Translations under genes and position numbers: made by a program | Shown here: one piece after another, positions 27,601-35,911 of the stretch | Layout: each line of letters starts with the position of its first letter | Numbering within the stretch: the stretch's first letter is position 1 | NCBI RefSeq assembly: GCF_004519295.1 | Contig: NZ_SOZH01000010.1 | Location: 1 to 64,000 of the forward strand | From: Cellulosimicrobium funkei | GTDB taxonomy: Bacteria; Actinomycetota; Actinomycetes; Actinomycetales; Cellulomonadaceae | Direction: 5' to 3' | Length of the DNA stretch: 64,000 nt | The notes under the pieces: generated by a model | What the model was told of the DNA's origin: nothing | Databases searched by the model: none | What the model saw: the letters and a program-made list of their open reading frames with translations, nothing else

Positions 27601-28121
27601 CGCGCCTGGGCCGCGGCGTCCAGGCCGTCATCAAGGCCGCCAAGGCCGGTGCGTGGCGCGTGGACGACGCCGGGGAGGTCGTCGTGACGACGGACGACGG
27701 CGACGTCGCGCTCCTGCCCGCGGAGTACGAGCTGACAACGGTGGTCGCCGACCGCGGCGTCGCCGAGGGGGAGGCGCCGAGCATCGCCGCCGCGGTGCTC
27801 GCGAGCGGCGGGTTCGCCGTCCTCGACCTCGCGCTCGACGACGCGCTGCTCGCCGAGGGCTACGCGCGCGACGTGATCCGCGACGTGCAGGACGCGCGCA
27901 AGGCCGCCGGGCTCGACGTCGCCGACCGCATCCGGCTCTCGCTCGACGTGCCGGGCGAGTGGCTCGCGGCGGTCGAGGAGCACCGCGACCTCGTCGCGCG
28001 CGAGACGCTCGCGGTCGAGGTCGTCGTCGAGACGTCGCCGACCGACGTGCGCTCCGTGCGCGTCGAGAAGGCCGACGGCACCGTTCCGGACGCTGGCACC
28101 GTCGAGGAGGCGAACCTGTGA
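24660..28121 (+). CDS. ileS: Isoleucine-tRNA ligase, type 2
   Basis: The 1153-residue class I synthetase charges tRNA-Ile. The HIGH-type motif is [19 protein letters not shown] near residue 70, GWDTHGLP follows, and the KMSKS loop [13 protein letters not shown] lies near 658. It belongs to the long type 2 IleRS group shared with archaea, eukaryotic cytosol and mycobacteria, which is often less sensitive to mupirocin. An editing CP1 domain occupies about 200-420 and a tRNA-binding C-terminal region extends from about 880. The ATG at 24660 (MAYPLHRAP) is chosen over the in-frame GTG at 24567, which lies inside the T-box. A GGAG occurs 11 bases upstream. The stop overlaps folC as GTGA. Confidence 0.95.
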   Translation: MAYPLHRAPSSAADAHPGAAFGVPASPDLPAIEREVLAYWEADDTFRASVERNPAGENGSNEFVFYDGPPFANGLPHYGHLLTGYAKDVVPRYQTMRGKHVERRFGWDTHGLPAELEAMDQLGIKTKEEILELGIERFNDACRASVLKYTSEWQDYVTRQARWVDFEHDYKTLDPTFMESVLWAFKQLYDKGLVYEGFRVLPYCWNDQTPLSNHELRMDEDVYQVRQDPAVTVGFRLETGELALIWTTTPWTLPSNLFVMVGPDVEYVVVESSFTGVKERYVIAAERLEAYARELADEGVEDVTTQVVERLTGADLVGRSYTPPFSYFAGHAGAHRVVEADFVTTTDGTGLVHNAGAFGEEDKVVSDREGVEPVLPVASDGKFVFPVVDYESLQVFDANALIIDHLKGRTRHDAAAAQGEETPDLPLGATSPGTVLLRRESYAHSYPHCWRCRKPLIYMGVSSWFVAVSKFKDRMVELNEQISWTPDHIQHGQFGKWLENARDWSITRNRFWGSPVPVWRSDDPQHPRVDVYGSFAEIERDFGTLPRNEKGEPDLHRPFVDRLTRPNPDDPTGRSTMRRVEDVMDVWFDSGSMPYAQVHYPFENTDWFEHHNPGDFIVEYIGQTRGWFYTLHVLATALFDRPAFRSAVSHGIVLGSDGRKMSKSLRNYPDVNEVFDRDGSDAMRWFLMSSPILRGGNLVVTEDGIRDAVRQVLLPLWSTYYFFTLYANTSKAQARAGEPVEPAGYVAQKVAPERVAGLPALDRYLLARTHDLVVRVTGQLDAYDIAGACETVREHLDVLTNWYVRTQRDRFWAEDADAFDTLYTALEALTRVMAPLAPLLAEEVWRGLTGGRSVHLTDWPASTEEVGERFVGEDGSSAVAVRHVPDASLVADPALVAAMDEVRAVASAALGLRKAHQLRVRQPLARLTVVVDDPGALAPYTDLLARELNVKAVELESTDSDAAERFGITQRLAVNARAAGPRLGRGVQAVIKAAKAGAWRVDDAGEVVVTTDDGDVALLPAEYELTTVVADRGVAEGEAPSIAAAVLASGGFAVLDLALDDALLAEGYARDVIRDVQDARKAAGLDVADRIRLSLDVPGEWLAAVEEHRDLVARETLAVEVVVETSPTDVRSVRVEKADGTVPDAGTVEEANL

Positions 28122-29539
28122 GCGCCGCACGCAAGGACTCCGGCGCCGCACGACGGCAGAGCGCGAAGGACGCCCGCGCGGCGGCGGAGGACGCCGCCGC
28201 GCAGGCGGACCTCGAGCGCGTCTACCAGCACATCGTGTCCCGTGCTCCCGAGCACGACTTCGACCCGACGATCGACCGGGTGCGGCGCCTGTTCGAGCTG
28301 CTCGGCGACCCGCAGCACGCGTTCCGGACGATCCACCTCACCGGGACCAACGGCAAGACGAGCACCGCGCGCGTCGCGGAGCGTCTCGTGCGTGAGCACG
28401 GCCTGCGCACCGGCCTGTTCACGAGCCCGCACCTGACGAGCGTCACCGAGCGGATCGTCGTCGACGGCGAGCCGCTCTCGGCGCGCCGGTTCGTCGAGGT
28501 GTGGGAGGACGTCTACCCCTACGTGCAGGTCGTCGACGCGGAGCTCGCGGAGAGCGGGCAGTCACAGCTCAGCTTCTTCGAGGTCCTCACGGGCGTGGCG
28601 TTCGCCGCGTTCGCGGACACGCCCGTCGACGTCGCGATCGTCGAGGTCGGCATGGGCGGCGAGTGGGACTCGACCAACGTGGTCGACGCGGAGGTCGCCG
28701 TCGTGACACCCGTCGCGCTCGACCACGAGCGGTGGCTCGGGAGCACGCTCGAGGAGATCGCGACGGTCAAGTCGGGCATCGTCAAGGAGGGCGCGACCGT
28801 CGTCTCGGCCGCGCAGCGCCCCGAGGTCGAGGAGGTGCTGCGGGCCCGGGCGGAGCGCGTCGGCGCGCGCCTGCTGCGCGAGGGCGTCGACCTCGACGTC
28901 GCCGCGCGCCAGGTCGCGGTCGGCGGCCAGCTCCTCGACCTGCGCACGCCCGCTGCGCTCTACACCGAGGTGTTCCTCCCGCTGCACGGCGAGCACCAGG
29001 CGCACAACGCGCTGCTCGCGCTCGGCGCGGTGGAGGCGTTCCTCGGCGGCCGGGCGCTCGACGGCACGCTCGTCGAGGCGGCTTTCGCGGACGTCACGTC
29101 GCCGGGACGGCTCGAGGTCGTGCGGTCCAGCCCGACCGTCCTCGTCGACGCGGCGCACAACGCCGCGGGGGCCGAGGCGCTCGCGACGGCGCTCGGCGAG
29201 GCGTTCGACCTGCGCCACCTCGTCGGCGTCGTCGCGATCATGGCCGACAAGGACGCCGAGCCGCTCTTCGCGGCGCTCGAGCCGGTGCTCGCGGAGATCG
29301 TCGTGACGCGCAACAGCTCGGAGCGCTCGGCCGACCCGACGGAGCTCGCCGAGCTCGCCGCCGACGTCTTCGGCGAGGACCGCGTGCACAGCACCGAGCG
29401 CCTCGACGAGGCGCTCCAGGTGGCGGTCGACCTCGTCGAGCGCGACGACGCCGTGGGCGTCGGCACGGGCACAGGCGTCCTGGTCACGGGCTCGGTCGTG
29501 ACGGTGGCCGACGCGCGCGTCCTGCTCGGTCGCGGCTGA
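28118..29539 (+). CDS. folC: Bifunctional folylpolyglutamate/dihydrofolate synthase
   Basis: The 473-residue Mur-ligase-like protein adds glutamate to dihydropteroate and to reduced folates. The ATP loop [18 protein letters not shown] lies near residue 75, [13 protein letters not shown] near 103, and [20 protein letters not shown] near 180. The C-terminal domain carries [13 protein letters not shown] near 345. A 30-residue Lys/Ala-rich N-terminal extension precedes the domain. It overlaps ileS by four bases and is translationally coupled to it, an arrangement common in actinobacteria with valS or ileS. The usual next gene, DUF4233, is displaced by about 5 kb. Confidence 0.93.
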   Translation: MSAARKDSGAARRQSAKDARAAAEDAAAQADLERVYQHIVSRAPEHDFDPTIDRVRRLFELLGDPQHAFRTIHLTGTNGKTSTARVAERLVREHGLRTGLFTSPHLTSVTERIVVDGEPLSARRFVEVWEDVYPYVQVVDAELAESGQSQLSFFEVLTGVAFAAFADTPVDVAIVEVGMGGEWDSTNVVDAEVAVVTPVALDHERWLGSTLEEIATVKSGIVKEGATVVSAAQRPEVEEVLRARAERVGARLLREGVDLDVAARQVAVGGQLLDLRTPAALYTEVFLPLHGEHQAHNALLALGAVEAFLGGRALDGTLVEAAFADVTSPGRLEVVRSSPTVLVDAAHNAAGAEALATALGEAFDLRHLVGVVAIMADKDAEPLFAALEPVLAEIVVTRNSSERSADPTELAELAADVFGEDRVHSTERLDEALQVAVDLVERDDAVGVGTGTGVLVTGSVVTVADARVLLGRG

Positions 29540-29541
29540 CG

Positions 29542-29576
29542 CCCGGACGCCGCGCGGCGCGCGGCGGCCGGGTGTT
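29542..29576 (+). terminator. Probable terminator after folC
   Basis: CCCGG and CCGGG enclose an inner CCGCGC-GGC-GCGCGG stem, and GTGTTTGAT follows, with a short T-run. The structure begins three bases after the folC stop and separates it from the dha operon. Confidence 0.55.
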
Positions 29577-29640
29577 TGATGGAGGCGACGACGGCGGCGG
29601 GCGCGCCGGGCGCGGCCTGCCGACGTCGCGGGGGCTGTCG

Positions 29641-29660
29641 GCGCCCGGAGCACCGGGCGC
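29641..29660 (+). other. Perfect 8-bp hairpin in the dhaK leader
   Basis: GCGCCCGG and CCGGGCGC enclose an AGCA loop, ending 23 bases before the dhaK GTG. It could be an operator or a leader hairpin; no regulator is identified. Confidence 0.35.
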
Positions 29661-29683
29661 ACGGACCGATGGAGGGATGACCG

Positions 29684-30679
29684 GTGAAGAAGCTGCTCAA
29701 CGATCCCCAGGACGCGGTGACGGAGTCCCTCGAGGGCTTCGGCCAGGCGCACGCCGACCTCGTGCAGGTGCACCTCGCGCCCCCGTACGTGTCGCGTGCC
29801 GGCGGCGCGGTGGCCGGCAAGGTCGGGCTGGTCTCGGGCGGCGGCTCGGGCCACGAGCCGCTGCACGCCGGCTTTGTCGGGCCGGGGATGCTCGACGCCG
29901 CGGTGCCGGGCGCCGTGTTCACCTCGCCGACGCCCGACCAGATCGTCCCGGCGATCCTCGGCGCCGACTCGGGCGCCGGCGTGCTCGCGATCGTCAAGAA
30001 CTACACGGGCGACGTGCTGAACTTCGAGACGGCGGTCGAGCTCGTCGAGGCCGAGGGCACCCAGGTCACGAGCATCCTCGTCAACGACGACGTCGCGGTC
30101 GAGGACTCGCTCTACACCGCGGGCCGGCGCGGCGTGGCGGGGACGGTCGCGGTCGAGAAGATCGCGGGCGCGGCGGCCGAGCGCGGTGACGACCTCGGGA
30201 CCGTGACGGAGATCGCCGGGCGCGTCGTGGCGAACGTGCGCTCGATGGGCGTCGCCCTCACGGCGTGCACCGTGCCGCACGTGGGCCGGCCGAGCTTCGA
30301 CCTCGGCGACGACGAGGTCGAGATCGGCATCGGGATCCACGGCGAGCCCGGGCGGCACCGGATCCCGCTCGCGTCGGCGGACGAGATCACGCAGCGGCTG
30401 GTCGATCCCGTGGCCGACGACCTGGGCCTCGCCGACGGCGAGGACGTGTTGCTGTTCGTTAACGGAATGGGCGGTACCCCGCTGTCCGAGCTGTACGTCG
30501 TCTATCGTCAGGCGAGGAGGCTGCTCGAAGGGCGCGGCGTACGCGTGACGCGCTCGCTCGTCGGCAACTACGTCACGTCGCTGGAGATGCAGGGTGCGTC
30601 GGTCACCGTGCTGCGCCTGGACGACGAGCTCACCGCCCTGTGGGACGCTCCCGTCCACACGGCCGCGCTGCGCTGGTGA
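29684..30679 (+). CDS. dhaK: Dihydroxyacetone kinase subunit DhaK (PTS-dependent)
   Basis: The 331-residue protein binds dihydroxyacetone as a hemiaminal with a histidine. LVSGGGSGHEPLHAGFVGPG near residues 50-68 holds the conserved Gly/His loop and GIGIHGEPGRHRI near 215 holds the substrate-binding His. FTSPTPDQI, VKNYTGDVLNFETA and GRRGVAGTVAVEKIAGA are family segments. It receives phosphate from ADP-bound DhaL, itself fed by DhaM. GTG at 29684 follows GGAGG at about eight bases. It heads the dhaK-dhaL-dhaM operon that channels dihydroxyacetone into glycolysis as DHAP. Confidence 0.93.
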   Translation: MKKLLNDPQDAVTESLEGFGQAHADLVQVHLAPPYVSRAGGAVAGKVGLVSGGGSGHEPLHAGFVGPGMLDAAVPGAVFTSPTPDQIVPAILGADSGAGVLAIVKNYTGDVLNFETAVELVEAEGTQVTSILVNDDVAVEDSLYTAGRRGVAGTVAVEKIAGAAAERGDDLGTVTEIAGRVVANVRSMGVALTACTVPHVGRPSFDLGDDEVEIGIGIHGEPGRHRIPLASADEITQRLVDPVADDLGLADGEDVLLFVNGMGGTPLSELYVVYRQARRLLEGRGVRVTRSLVGNYVTSLEMQGASVTVLRLDDELTALWDAPVHTAALRW

Positions 30680-30706
30680 GCGGGTGCCCTTTCGTGCAGT
30701 CTCCGG

Positions 30707-30727
30707 GAGCCGGCGCACCGCCGGCTC
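30707..30727 (+). other. 9-bp hairpin between dhaK and dhaL
   Basis: GAGCCGGCG and CGCCGGCTC pair perfectly around a CAC loop in the 69-base gap. It could lower downstream expression or stabilise the dhaK message. A GAGGAGAGG ribosome binding site for dhaL follows. Confidence 0.4.
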
Positions 30728-30748
30728 GACGGCGAGGAGAGGTGGGGC

Positions 30749-31393
30749 ATGACGCTGGACGTGGCCTGGGCCGAGCGATGGACCCGGCTGAGCGCGGAGC
30801 GGATCGCGGCGGCACGGGACGAGCTGACGGAGCTGGACCGCCAGATCGGTGACGGCGACCACGGCGAGAACCTCGACCGGGGTTTCCGCGCGGTGGTCGC
30901 CAAGCTCGACGGGGCGGCCGCCGGGGAGCAGCCGCCCGGTCAGATCGGCGACGTGCTCAAGCTCGTGGCCACGACGCTCATGTCGTCCGTCGGCGGCGCC
31001 TCGGGCCCGCTCTACGGGACCGCGTACCTCCGTGCCGCGAAGGTGACCGGTCTCGCGGAGCTCGACGCGCACGGCGTCGTGGCGCTGCTCGAGGGCGCGC
31101 TCGAGGGCATCTCCGCGCGCGGCAAGGCGCAGGTCGGCGAGAAGACCATGGTCGACGCCTGGCAGCCCGCGGTCGACGCGGCGGAGGCCGCGGCCGACGC
31201 GGGCGGCTCGACGGCCGACGTCCTCGCGGCCGCCGCCCGGGCCGCGCGCGAGGGCGCCGAGGCGACCGTGCCGCTCGTGGCGACGAAGGGCCGGGCGAGC
31301 TACCTCGGCGAGCGCAGCGCGGGCCACCAGGACCCGGGCGCGACGTCGACCGCGATCCTGCTCGAGGCCGCGCGCGACGCGGCGGCGGCGTGA
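30749..31393 (+). CDS. dhaL: Dihydroxyacetone kinase subunit DhaL
   Basis: The 214-residue helical-barrel subunit holds ADP as a permanent cofactor and passes phosphate from DhaM to dihydroxyacetone on DhaK. The Mg-binding motif LDRQIGDGDHGENLDRGF lies near residue 30, the nucleotide loop LMSSVGGASGPLYGTAYL near 78, and GEKTMVDAWQPA near 130. GRASYLGERSAGHQDPGATS ends the nucleotide site. The length is normal. GAGGAGAGGTGG gives a strong ribosome binding site. The stop overlaps dhaM as GTGA. Confidence 0.92.
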   Translation: MTLDVAWAERWTRLSAERIAAARDELTELDRQIGDGDHGENLDRGFRAVVAKLDGAAAGEQPPGQIGDVLKLVATTLMSSVGGASGPLYGTAYLRAAKVTGLAELDAHGVVALLEGALEGISARGKAQVGEKTMVDAWQPAVDAAEAAADAGGSTADVLAAAARAAREGAEATVPLVATKGRASYLGERSAGHQDPGATSTAILLEAARDAAAA

Positions 31394-32127
31394 GCGGCGT
31401 GGCCGGACCGGTCGGCACGCGGGCCCGGGTCGCGCTCGTCCTCGTCTCGCACTCGCAGCGCCTCGCGCAGGGGGCCGTCGAGCTGTCCGCGCAGATGGCG
31501 CCCGGCGTCCTGCTGCTCGCGGCGGGCGGCACGGACGACGGCGGTCTCGGCACGAGCTACGACCGCGTCTCCGGGGCGATCGAGGAGGCGCTGCGCGTCG
31601 CGGACGGCGTCGTCGTGCTCGCGGACCTGGGCTCGGCCGTGATGACGGTCGAGTCGGTGCTGGACCTGGAGGACGGCTTCGACGGGCGCGTGCTGCTCGC
31701 GGACGCGCCGTTCGTCGAGGGTGCCGTCGCGGCGGCCGTCACCGCGCACGGCGGCGGCGACGTGGCCGAGGTCCTCGCGTCCGCGGAGCACGCGGGCGGC
31801 ACGTTCGCCGTCCCCGCCGCGGCACCGGAGGCCGGGGAGGAGCACGCTGCGGACGGCGCCCCGCCGGCGGGGGAGGCCCGCGCCGTCGTGACGCTGCGCA
31901 ACCCGCTCGGCCTGCACGCCCGGCCCGCCGCGGTGCTCGCGCGCCTGGTCGCGGGGTTCGACGCGAGCGTCGCGATCGACGGCGTCAACGGGGCGAGCGT
32001 CCTCGAGCTCATGAAGCTCGGCGCGACCGGCGGGCAGGAGCTCACGGTCACGGGGGAGGGGCCGCAGGCCGCGGACGCGGTGCGCGCGGTGGTCGAGGCC
32101 GTCGAGGGCGGGTTCGGCGAGGTCTGA
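31390..32127 (+). CDS. dhaM: PTS-dependent dihydroxyacetone kinase phosphotransferase DhaM (EIIA-HPr fusion)
   Basis: The 245-residue protein fuses a mannose-type EIIA domain (about 1-135) to an HPr domain (about 160-245). ALVLVSHSQRLAQGAVEL near residue 15 holds the EIIA active His and VVLADLGSAVMTVESVL follows. The HPr part has LRNPLGLHARPAAVLARL, with the phosphorylated His, and VNGASVLELMKLGA. The EI domain of E. coli DhaM is missing, so phosphate from PEP must come from a general PTS EI encoded elsewhere. An Ala/Glu/Pro-rich linker joins the domains. The gene ends the dha operon. Confidence 0.92.
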   Translation: MSGVAGPVGTRARVALVLVSHSQRLAQGAVELSAQMAPGVLLLAAGGTDDGGLGTSYDRVSGAIEEALRVADGVVVLADLGSAVMTVESVLDLEDGFDGRVLLADAPFVEGAVAAAVTAHGGGDVAEVLASAEHAGGTFAVPAAAPEAGEEHAADGAPPAGEARAVVTLRNPLGLHARPAAVLARLVAGFDASVAIDGVNGASVLELMKLGATGGQELTVTGEGPQAADAVRAVVEAVEGGFGEV

Positions 32128-32159
32128 CGACGCGGGGGTGTGACCTCCGTCACCCGATA

Positions 32160-32191
32160 TTGCAGTTGATGCAAAATTGCAGAGGATGCAA
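32160..32191. promoter_or_regulatory. Tandem TTGCA-N5-TGCAA operators before the TetR gene
   Basis: Two 15-bp inverted repeats, 32160-32174 and 32177-32191, each read TTGCA-N5-TGCAA and are separated by AA, so centres are 17 bases apart. They overlap the probable -10 region and the ribosome binding site of the TetR gene at 32194. The stretch is much richer in A+T than its surroundings. It is a likely autoregulatory TetR operator that also controls the MFS gene. Confidence 0.7.
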
Positions 32192-32193
32192 GA

Positions 32194-32892
32194 ATGGTCC
32201 TCGTGCCGACGACTCCGCCTGACGTGCCCGCTCGCCCCTCCGTGGCCGAGCGGGCCGCGGCGTGCGTCGCGCCGTCGCCCGGCGGGCTGCGGGAGCGCAA
32301 GAAGCGCGCGCGCCGCGAGGCCCTCGTCGACGCCGCGCAGACCCTCGTCCTCGACCGCGGCCTCGACGCCGTGACGGTCGAGGACATCTGCGCGGCCGTC
32401 GGCGTCTCGCCCCGCACGTTCTTCAACTACTTCCCCGCGAAGGACGACGCCGTGCTCGGCCTCGAGGACTTCTCGGTCCGAGCCGACGTCGTCGCCGCCT
32501 TCGTCGCCGGCGGTCCGACGGGCGCGCTCCTCGACGACCTCGAGGTCGTCGTGGCCGACGTGCTCGCGCACGAGGTCGTCACCCCCGAGCGCATGGCGCG
32601 CACGCTCGAGCTCGTGCAGCGCGAGCCGCACCTCGTCGCGCGTCACGTCGCGTGGGTCGAGGGCCACCGTGCGGAGCTCGTCGAGATGCTCGTCGCACGC
32701 CGCGCGGTCCGGCCGTTCGTCCCGGACCCCGAGCTCCTGGCGCTCGTCGTCATGAGCCTCCTGCGGGCGAGCACGGTCGAGTGGCAGCAGCGGGGCCGCG
32801 AGGGCGAGCCGGTGGACCACCTGCCGGGCGTCGTCGACCAGCTCCGCGCGCTGCTCCGCGACACGCGCGCCCCCGATCCCGCGGCCCCCTGA
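32194..32892 (+). CDS. TetR-family transcriptional regulator
   Basis: The 232-residue protein has a TetR N-terminal DNA-binding domain at about residues 38-90. It carries KKRARREALVDAAQTLVLDR, VTVEDICAAVGVSPRTFFNY and FPAKDDAVLG, the three usual helices. The ligand-binding half is divergent, as normal. A 35-residue Pro/Ala-rich N-terminal leader precedes it. The ATG lies two bases after a double inverted repeat that also contains its ribosome binding site, which strongly suggests self-repression. The downstream MFS exporter is the probable target. The inducer is unknown. Confidence 0.9.
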   Translation: MVLVPTTPPDVPARPSVAERAAACVAPSPGGLRERKKRARREALVDAAQTLVLDRGLDAVTVEDICAAVGVSPRTFFNYFPAKDDAVLGLEDFSVRADVVAAFVAGGPTGALLDDLEVVVADVLAHEVVTPERMARTLELVQREPHLVARHVAWVEGHRAELVEMLVARRAVRPFVPDPELLALVVMSLLRASTVEWQQRGREGEPVDHLPGVVDQLRALLRDTRAPDPAAP

Positions 32893-33026
32893 CCGCACCC
32901 CTCGCCCCGCGCGAGGACTCCACCGGCTCGGGCCTCCCACCCGACCGGCCGCACCTCCAGCCTCCACCCGACGACGGGCCGCGCCCGTCGGCGCGCGCCC
33001 GCCCGTCCCGACCGAACCGGATCCTC

Positions 33027-34748
33027 ATGGCCTCCTCCACCGCAGCACCGCCCGTCGACGGCGGCAAGCCGCTCGTCGTGCTCACCCCGCGCACCGTGTG
33101 GGTGATCTTCGGCGCGCTCATGGCGTCGATGTTCCTGTCCTCGCTCGACCAGTCGATCGTCGGCACCGCGATGCCGACGATCGTCGGCGAGCTCCACGGC
33201 GTCGAGCACCAGGGCTGGGTCATCACGGCCTACATCCTGGCGATCGCCATCGTCATGCCGCTCTACGGCAAGTTCGGCGACCTCTGGGGCCGCCGCTGGC
33301 CGTTCCTCGTCGCGATCGGCCTCTTCACGGTCGCGTCGGCCGGCGCCGGGTTCGCGCAGTCGTTCCCCGAGCTCGTCGCCTGGCGCGGCGTGCAGGGCCT
33401 CGGCGGCGGCGGCCTGATGATCCTGTCGCAGGCGATCATCGCCGACATCGTCCCCGCCAAGGACCGCGGCAAGTACATGGGCCCCATGGGCGCGCTCTTC
33501 GGCATCGCCGCGGTCATCGGGCCGCTCCTCGGCGGCTGGTTCACCGAGGGCCCGGGCTGGCGCTGGGCGTTCTGGATCAACGTGCCCATCGGCGTCGCCG
33601 CGTTCGTCGTGGCGTGGGTCGCGCTCAAGCTCCCCTCGCACCGCGCGGGCCGCAAGATCGACGTCGCGGGCATCTTCTTCCTCGTCGTCGCGACGTCCGG
33701 CATCGTCCTGGTCACGAGCTGGGAGTCGCTGACGACGTCGTCCGGCTACGACTGGTCCGACCCGTGGCTGCTCGGCCTCGTCGCGGCCGTCGTGGTGTCG
33801 GTCGTCGCGTTCGTCCTCGTCGAGAACCGCGCCGAGGAGCCGCTGCTCCCGCTGCACCTGTTCAAGAACCGGACCTTCACCATCGCGACGCTGATCGGTC
33901 TCGTGCTCGGCATGGGCATGTTCTCGGCGCTCGCGTTCCTGCCGACGTTCCTGCAGATGTCCACGGGTGCCGGGGTCACCGAGTCCGGGTTCCTCATGCT
34001 CCCGATGATGGTCGGCGTCATGATCACGGCCATCGGGTCCGGTATCGCCATCACCAAGACCGGGCGGTACAAGATCTACCCGGTGGTGGGTCTCGCGATC
34101 ACCGCGGCGGGGATGGTCTGGCTCACGCGCATCACGGGCGACATGTCGATGTGGCTCTTCGGCGCGATGATCTTCGTCATGGGCGCCGGGATGGGCCTCG
34201 TCATGCAGACGATCGTGCTCGCCGTGCAGAACTCGGTCGACCCGCACGAGATCGGGACCGCCACGAGCGCGAACAACTTCTTCCGCGAGATCGGCGCGGC
34301 CGTCGGGACGGCGCTGTTCAGCACCATCTTCACGTCGCGGCTCGCCGACAACCTCGAGGGCGTCTTCGCGGGCGTGCCGGGCGGTGCGGCCCCCGCCGGC
34401 GCGGAGGGCTCCTCGCTCACGCCCGAGCTGGTGCAGCAGCTCCCGGAGCCGATCCACACGGGCGTCGTCGACGCGTTCACCGACGCGCTCGCCCCCGCGT
34501 TCTGGTACCTGGTCCCCCTCGTCCTCGTCGGGTTCGTGCTCGCGCTGTTCCTGCGCGAGGTCAAGCTGTCCGACGTCGCCGGGATGGTCGCGCGCGGCGA
34601 GGCCGTCGCGGACCACGGCGACCTGCGCGAGGACGCCCCCGCGACGGGCCAGGTCGACGGTGCCGCGGTCGTCGTGCCCGCGGGCGGCGGTGGACCGGAC
34701 GACGAGCGCCCCGGGAGCCGGGAGCGCGACGGCGCGCCGGTATCCTGA
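33027..34748 (+). CDS. DHA2-type MFS drug efflux transporter
   Basis: The 573-residue protein has 14 hydrophobic helices, as in the DHA2 (EmrB/QacA) drug:H+ antiporters. SSLDQSIVGTAMPTIVGEL near residue 38 is motif D1, GKFGDLWGRRWPF near 82 is motif A, and GGGLMILSQAIIADIVPAKDR with GPLLGGWF near 165 is motif C. The last 60 residues are a soluble acidic tail. The ATG at 33027 has a poor Shine-Dalgarno. It follows the TetR gene by 134 bases on the same strand and is probably co-regulated. Substrates are unknown; a role in efflux of toxic compounds is inference. Confidence 0.9.
   Translation: MASSTAAPPVDGGKPLVVLTPRTVWVIFGALMASMFLSSLDQSIVGTAMPTIVGELHGVEHQGWVITAYILAIAIVMPLYGKFGDLWGRRWPFLVAIGLFTVASAGAGFAQSFPELVAWRGVQGLGGGGLMILSQAIIADIVPAKDRGKYMGPMGALFGIAAVIGPLLGGWFTEGPGWRWAFWINVPIGVAAFVVAWVALKLPSHRAGRKIDVAGIFFLVVATSGIVLVTSWESLTTSSGYDWSDPWLLGLVAAVVVSVVAFVLVENRAEEPLLPLHLFKNRTFTIATLIGLVLGMGMFSALAFLPTFLQMSTGAGVTESGFLMLPMMVGVMITAIGSGIAITKTGRYKIYPVVGLAITAAGMVWLTRITGDMSMWLFGAMIFVMGAGMGLVMQTIVLAVQNSVDPHEIGTATSANNFFREIGAAVGTALFSTIFTSRLADNLEGVFAGVPGGAAPAGAEGSSLTPELVQQLPEPIHTGVVDAFTDALAPAFWYLVPLVLVGFVLALFLREVKLSDVAGMVARGEAVADHGDLREDAPATGQVDGAAVVVPAGGGGPDDERPGSRERDGAPVS
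34741..34746 (+). promoter_or_regulatory. -10 hexamer of a probable leaderless promoter (DUF4233-ndk)
   Basis: TATCCT followed by six bases and GTG at 34753. It overlaps the last codons of the MFS gene, so DUF4233 can be transcribed independently of the inserted block. Confidence 0.45.
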
Positions 34749-34752
34749 CCGG

Positions 34753-35247
34753 GTGAGCACCTCACCGTCGCAGCCCGCCGCGCAGCCGTCCCGCCACGGC
34801 CGCGCGGCGGGCCCGGTGCGCCCGTCCCCGGGCGACCGCATCAAGCCCAAGAAGCCCGCGAAGGTCCAGTTCGCGTCGACCACGCTCCTGCTCGAGGCGT
34901 TCCTCGTCGTGTTCGCGACGCTCGTGGCCTACGGCCTGCGCGACGTGCCGTACTCGCGCGGCCCGCTCGAGCTGCCGTCCGCGACGTCGATCTGGGTCGT
35001 GGGCGGGGTGCTCGCCGTCGTGCTCGTCGTGCTGTCGCGCATGGTGGGCACGCCCGGCGGGTACGTCGCCGGGTCCGTGGTCCAGGTGCCCGTGCTCGCG
35101 CTCGGGCTGGTCGTTCCCATGATGTTCCTCGTGGGCGGCCTCTTCGTCGTCCTGTGGATCGTCTCGATCCGCCTCGGCGGGCGCATCGACCGCGAGCGCG
35201 CGGCCTACGACGCCGAGCACCCCGAGACCGCGCCCAACGCCGGCTGA
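34753..35247 (+). CDS. DUF4233 family membrane protein
   Basis: The 164-residue protein has a basic soluble N-terminus and four hydrophobic helices, from about residues 38-58, 72-95, 108-122 and 125-145. AKVQFASTTLLLEAFLVVFA opens the first helix, typical of DUF4233. The family is confined mostly to actinobacteria, normally sits between folC and ndk, and has no known function. Here it keeps ndk but is separated from folC by dhaKLM and a TetR/MFS pair. The GTG at 34753 is five bases after the MFS stop with leaderless promoter spacing. Confidence 0.85.
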   Translation: MSTSPSQPAAQPSRHGRAAGPVRPSPGDRIKPKKPAKVQFASTTLLLEAFLVVFATLVAYGLRDVPYSRGPLELPSATSIWVVGGVLAVVLVVLSRMVGTPGGYVAGSVVQVPVLALGLVVPMMFLVGGLFVVLWIVSIRLGGRIDRERAAYDAEHPETAPNAG

Positions 35248-35309
35248 CCCGCACGGCGCGCGCGGCCCCGCGGCCGCCCGCCGGGCGCGGCGCACCGGCC
35301 TGCGGCCGG

Positions 35310-35315
35310 TAGGCT
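35310..35315 (+). promoter_or_regulatory. -10 hexamer upstream of ndk
   Basis: TAGGCT ends eight bases before the ATG at 35324. The expected transcript would have a leader of only one or two bases. Confidence 0.4.
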
Positions 35316-35323
35316 CGGCGACC

Positions 35324-35776
35324 ATGACCGACGTCGCACCCGCACTGACCGAGACCATCGAGCGCACCCTCATCCTCGTCAAGCCCGACGGCGTCCGCCG
35401 CGGCCTGTCCGGCGAGATCCTCCGGCGCGTCGAGGCCAAGGGCTACACGCTGGCCGCCGTGCGCCTGCTCGACGCGACGCCCGAGCTGCTCGCCGCCCAC
35501 TACGCCGAGCACGAGGGCAAGCCGTTCTTCCAGCCGCTCGTCGACTTCATGCTCTCGGGCAAGATCCTCGCGGTCGTGGCCGAGGGCCAGGGCGTCGTCC
35601 CCGGCTTCCGCTCGCTCGCCGGCGCGACCAACCCGACCGAGGCGCTGCCCGGCACGATCCGCGGCGACCTCGGCCGCGACTGGGGCCTCAAGGTCCAGCA
35701 GAACCTCGTGCACGGGTCGGACTCGCCCGAGTCCGCCGCGCGCGAGATCGCGCTCTGGTTCCCCGAGCTCGGCTGA
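35324..35776 (+). CDS. ndk: Nucleoside-diphosphate kinase
   Basis: The 150-residue enzyme transfers phosphate between nucleoside tri- and diphosphates through a phospho-His. TLILVKPDGVRRGLSGEIL near residue 14, GATNPTEALPGTIRGDLG near 103 and QNLVHGSDSPESAAREI with the active His near 127 are all present. About ten extra N-terminal residues precede the usual start of the fold. It follows DUF4233, its standard actinobacterial neighbour. A -10 hexamer just upstream suggests its own promoter. Confidence 0.96.
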   Translation: MTDVAPALTETIERTLILVKPDGVRRGLSGEILRRVEAKGYTLAAVRLLDATPELLAAHYAEHEGKPFFQPLVDFMLSGKILAVVAEGQGVVPGFRSLAGATNPTEALPGTIRGDLGRDWGLKVQQNLVHGSDSPESAAREIALWFPELG

Positions 35777-35792
35777 CCCGCACGCGCACGTC

Positions 35793-35817
35793 CGCCCCGT
35801 CCCGGGCCTCCGGGGCG
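35793..35817 (+). terminator. Probable ndk terminator
   Basis: CGCCCCG and CGGGGCG form a 7-bp stem around an eleven-base loop, 17 bases after the ndk stop. A GGGCGTTCG tail follows. Confidence 0.5.
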
Positions 35818-35898
35818 GGGCGTTCGCGTGCCCGCCGCGGTGTGCGCGGTCCGCCACGGCCGGTCGCGGACGTCCGCAGGATCGTGGGAGCGCCGCAC

Positions 35899-35904
35899 TA
35901 GGCT
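35899..35904 (+). promoter_or_regulatory. -10 hexamer upstream of smc
   Basis: TAGGCT ends seven bases before the GTG at 35912. The smc message is probably leaderless or nearly so. Confidence 0.4.
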
Positions 35905-35911
35905 CGGGTCC

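Noticed and set aside
24363-28151. 1262-codon minus-strand frame opposite ileS
   Set aside because: It is a codon-bias shadow of ileS, whose HIGH and KMSKS motifs are intact on the plus strand.
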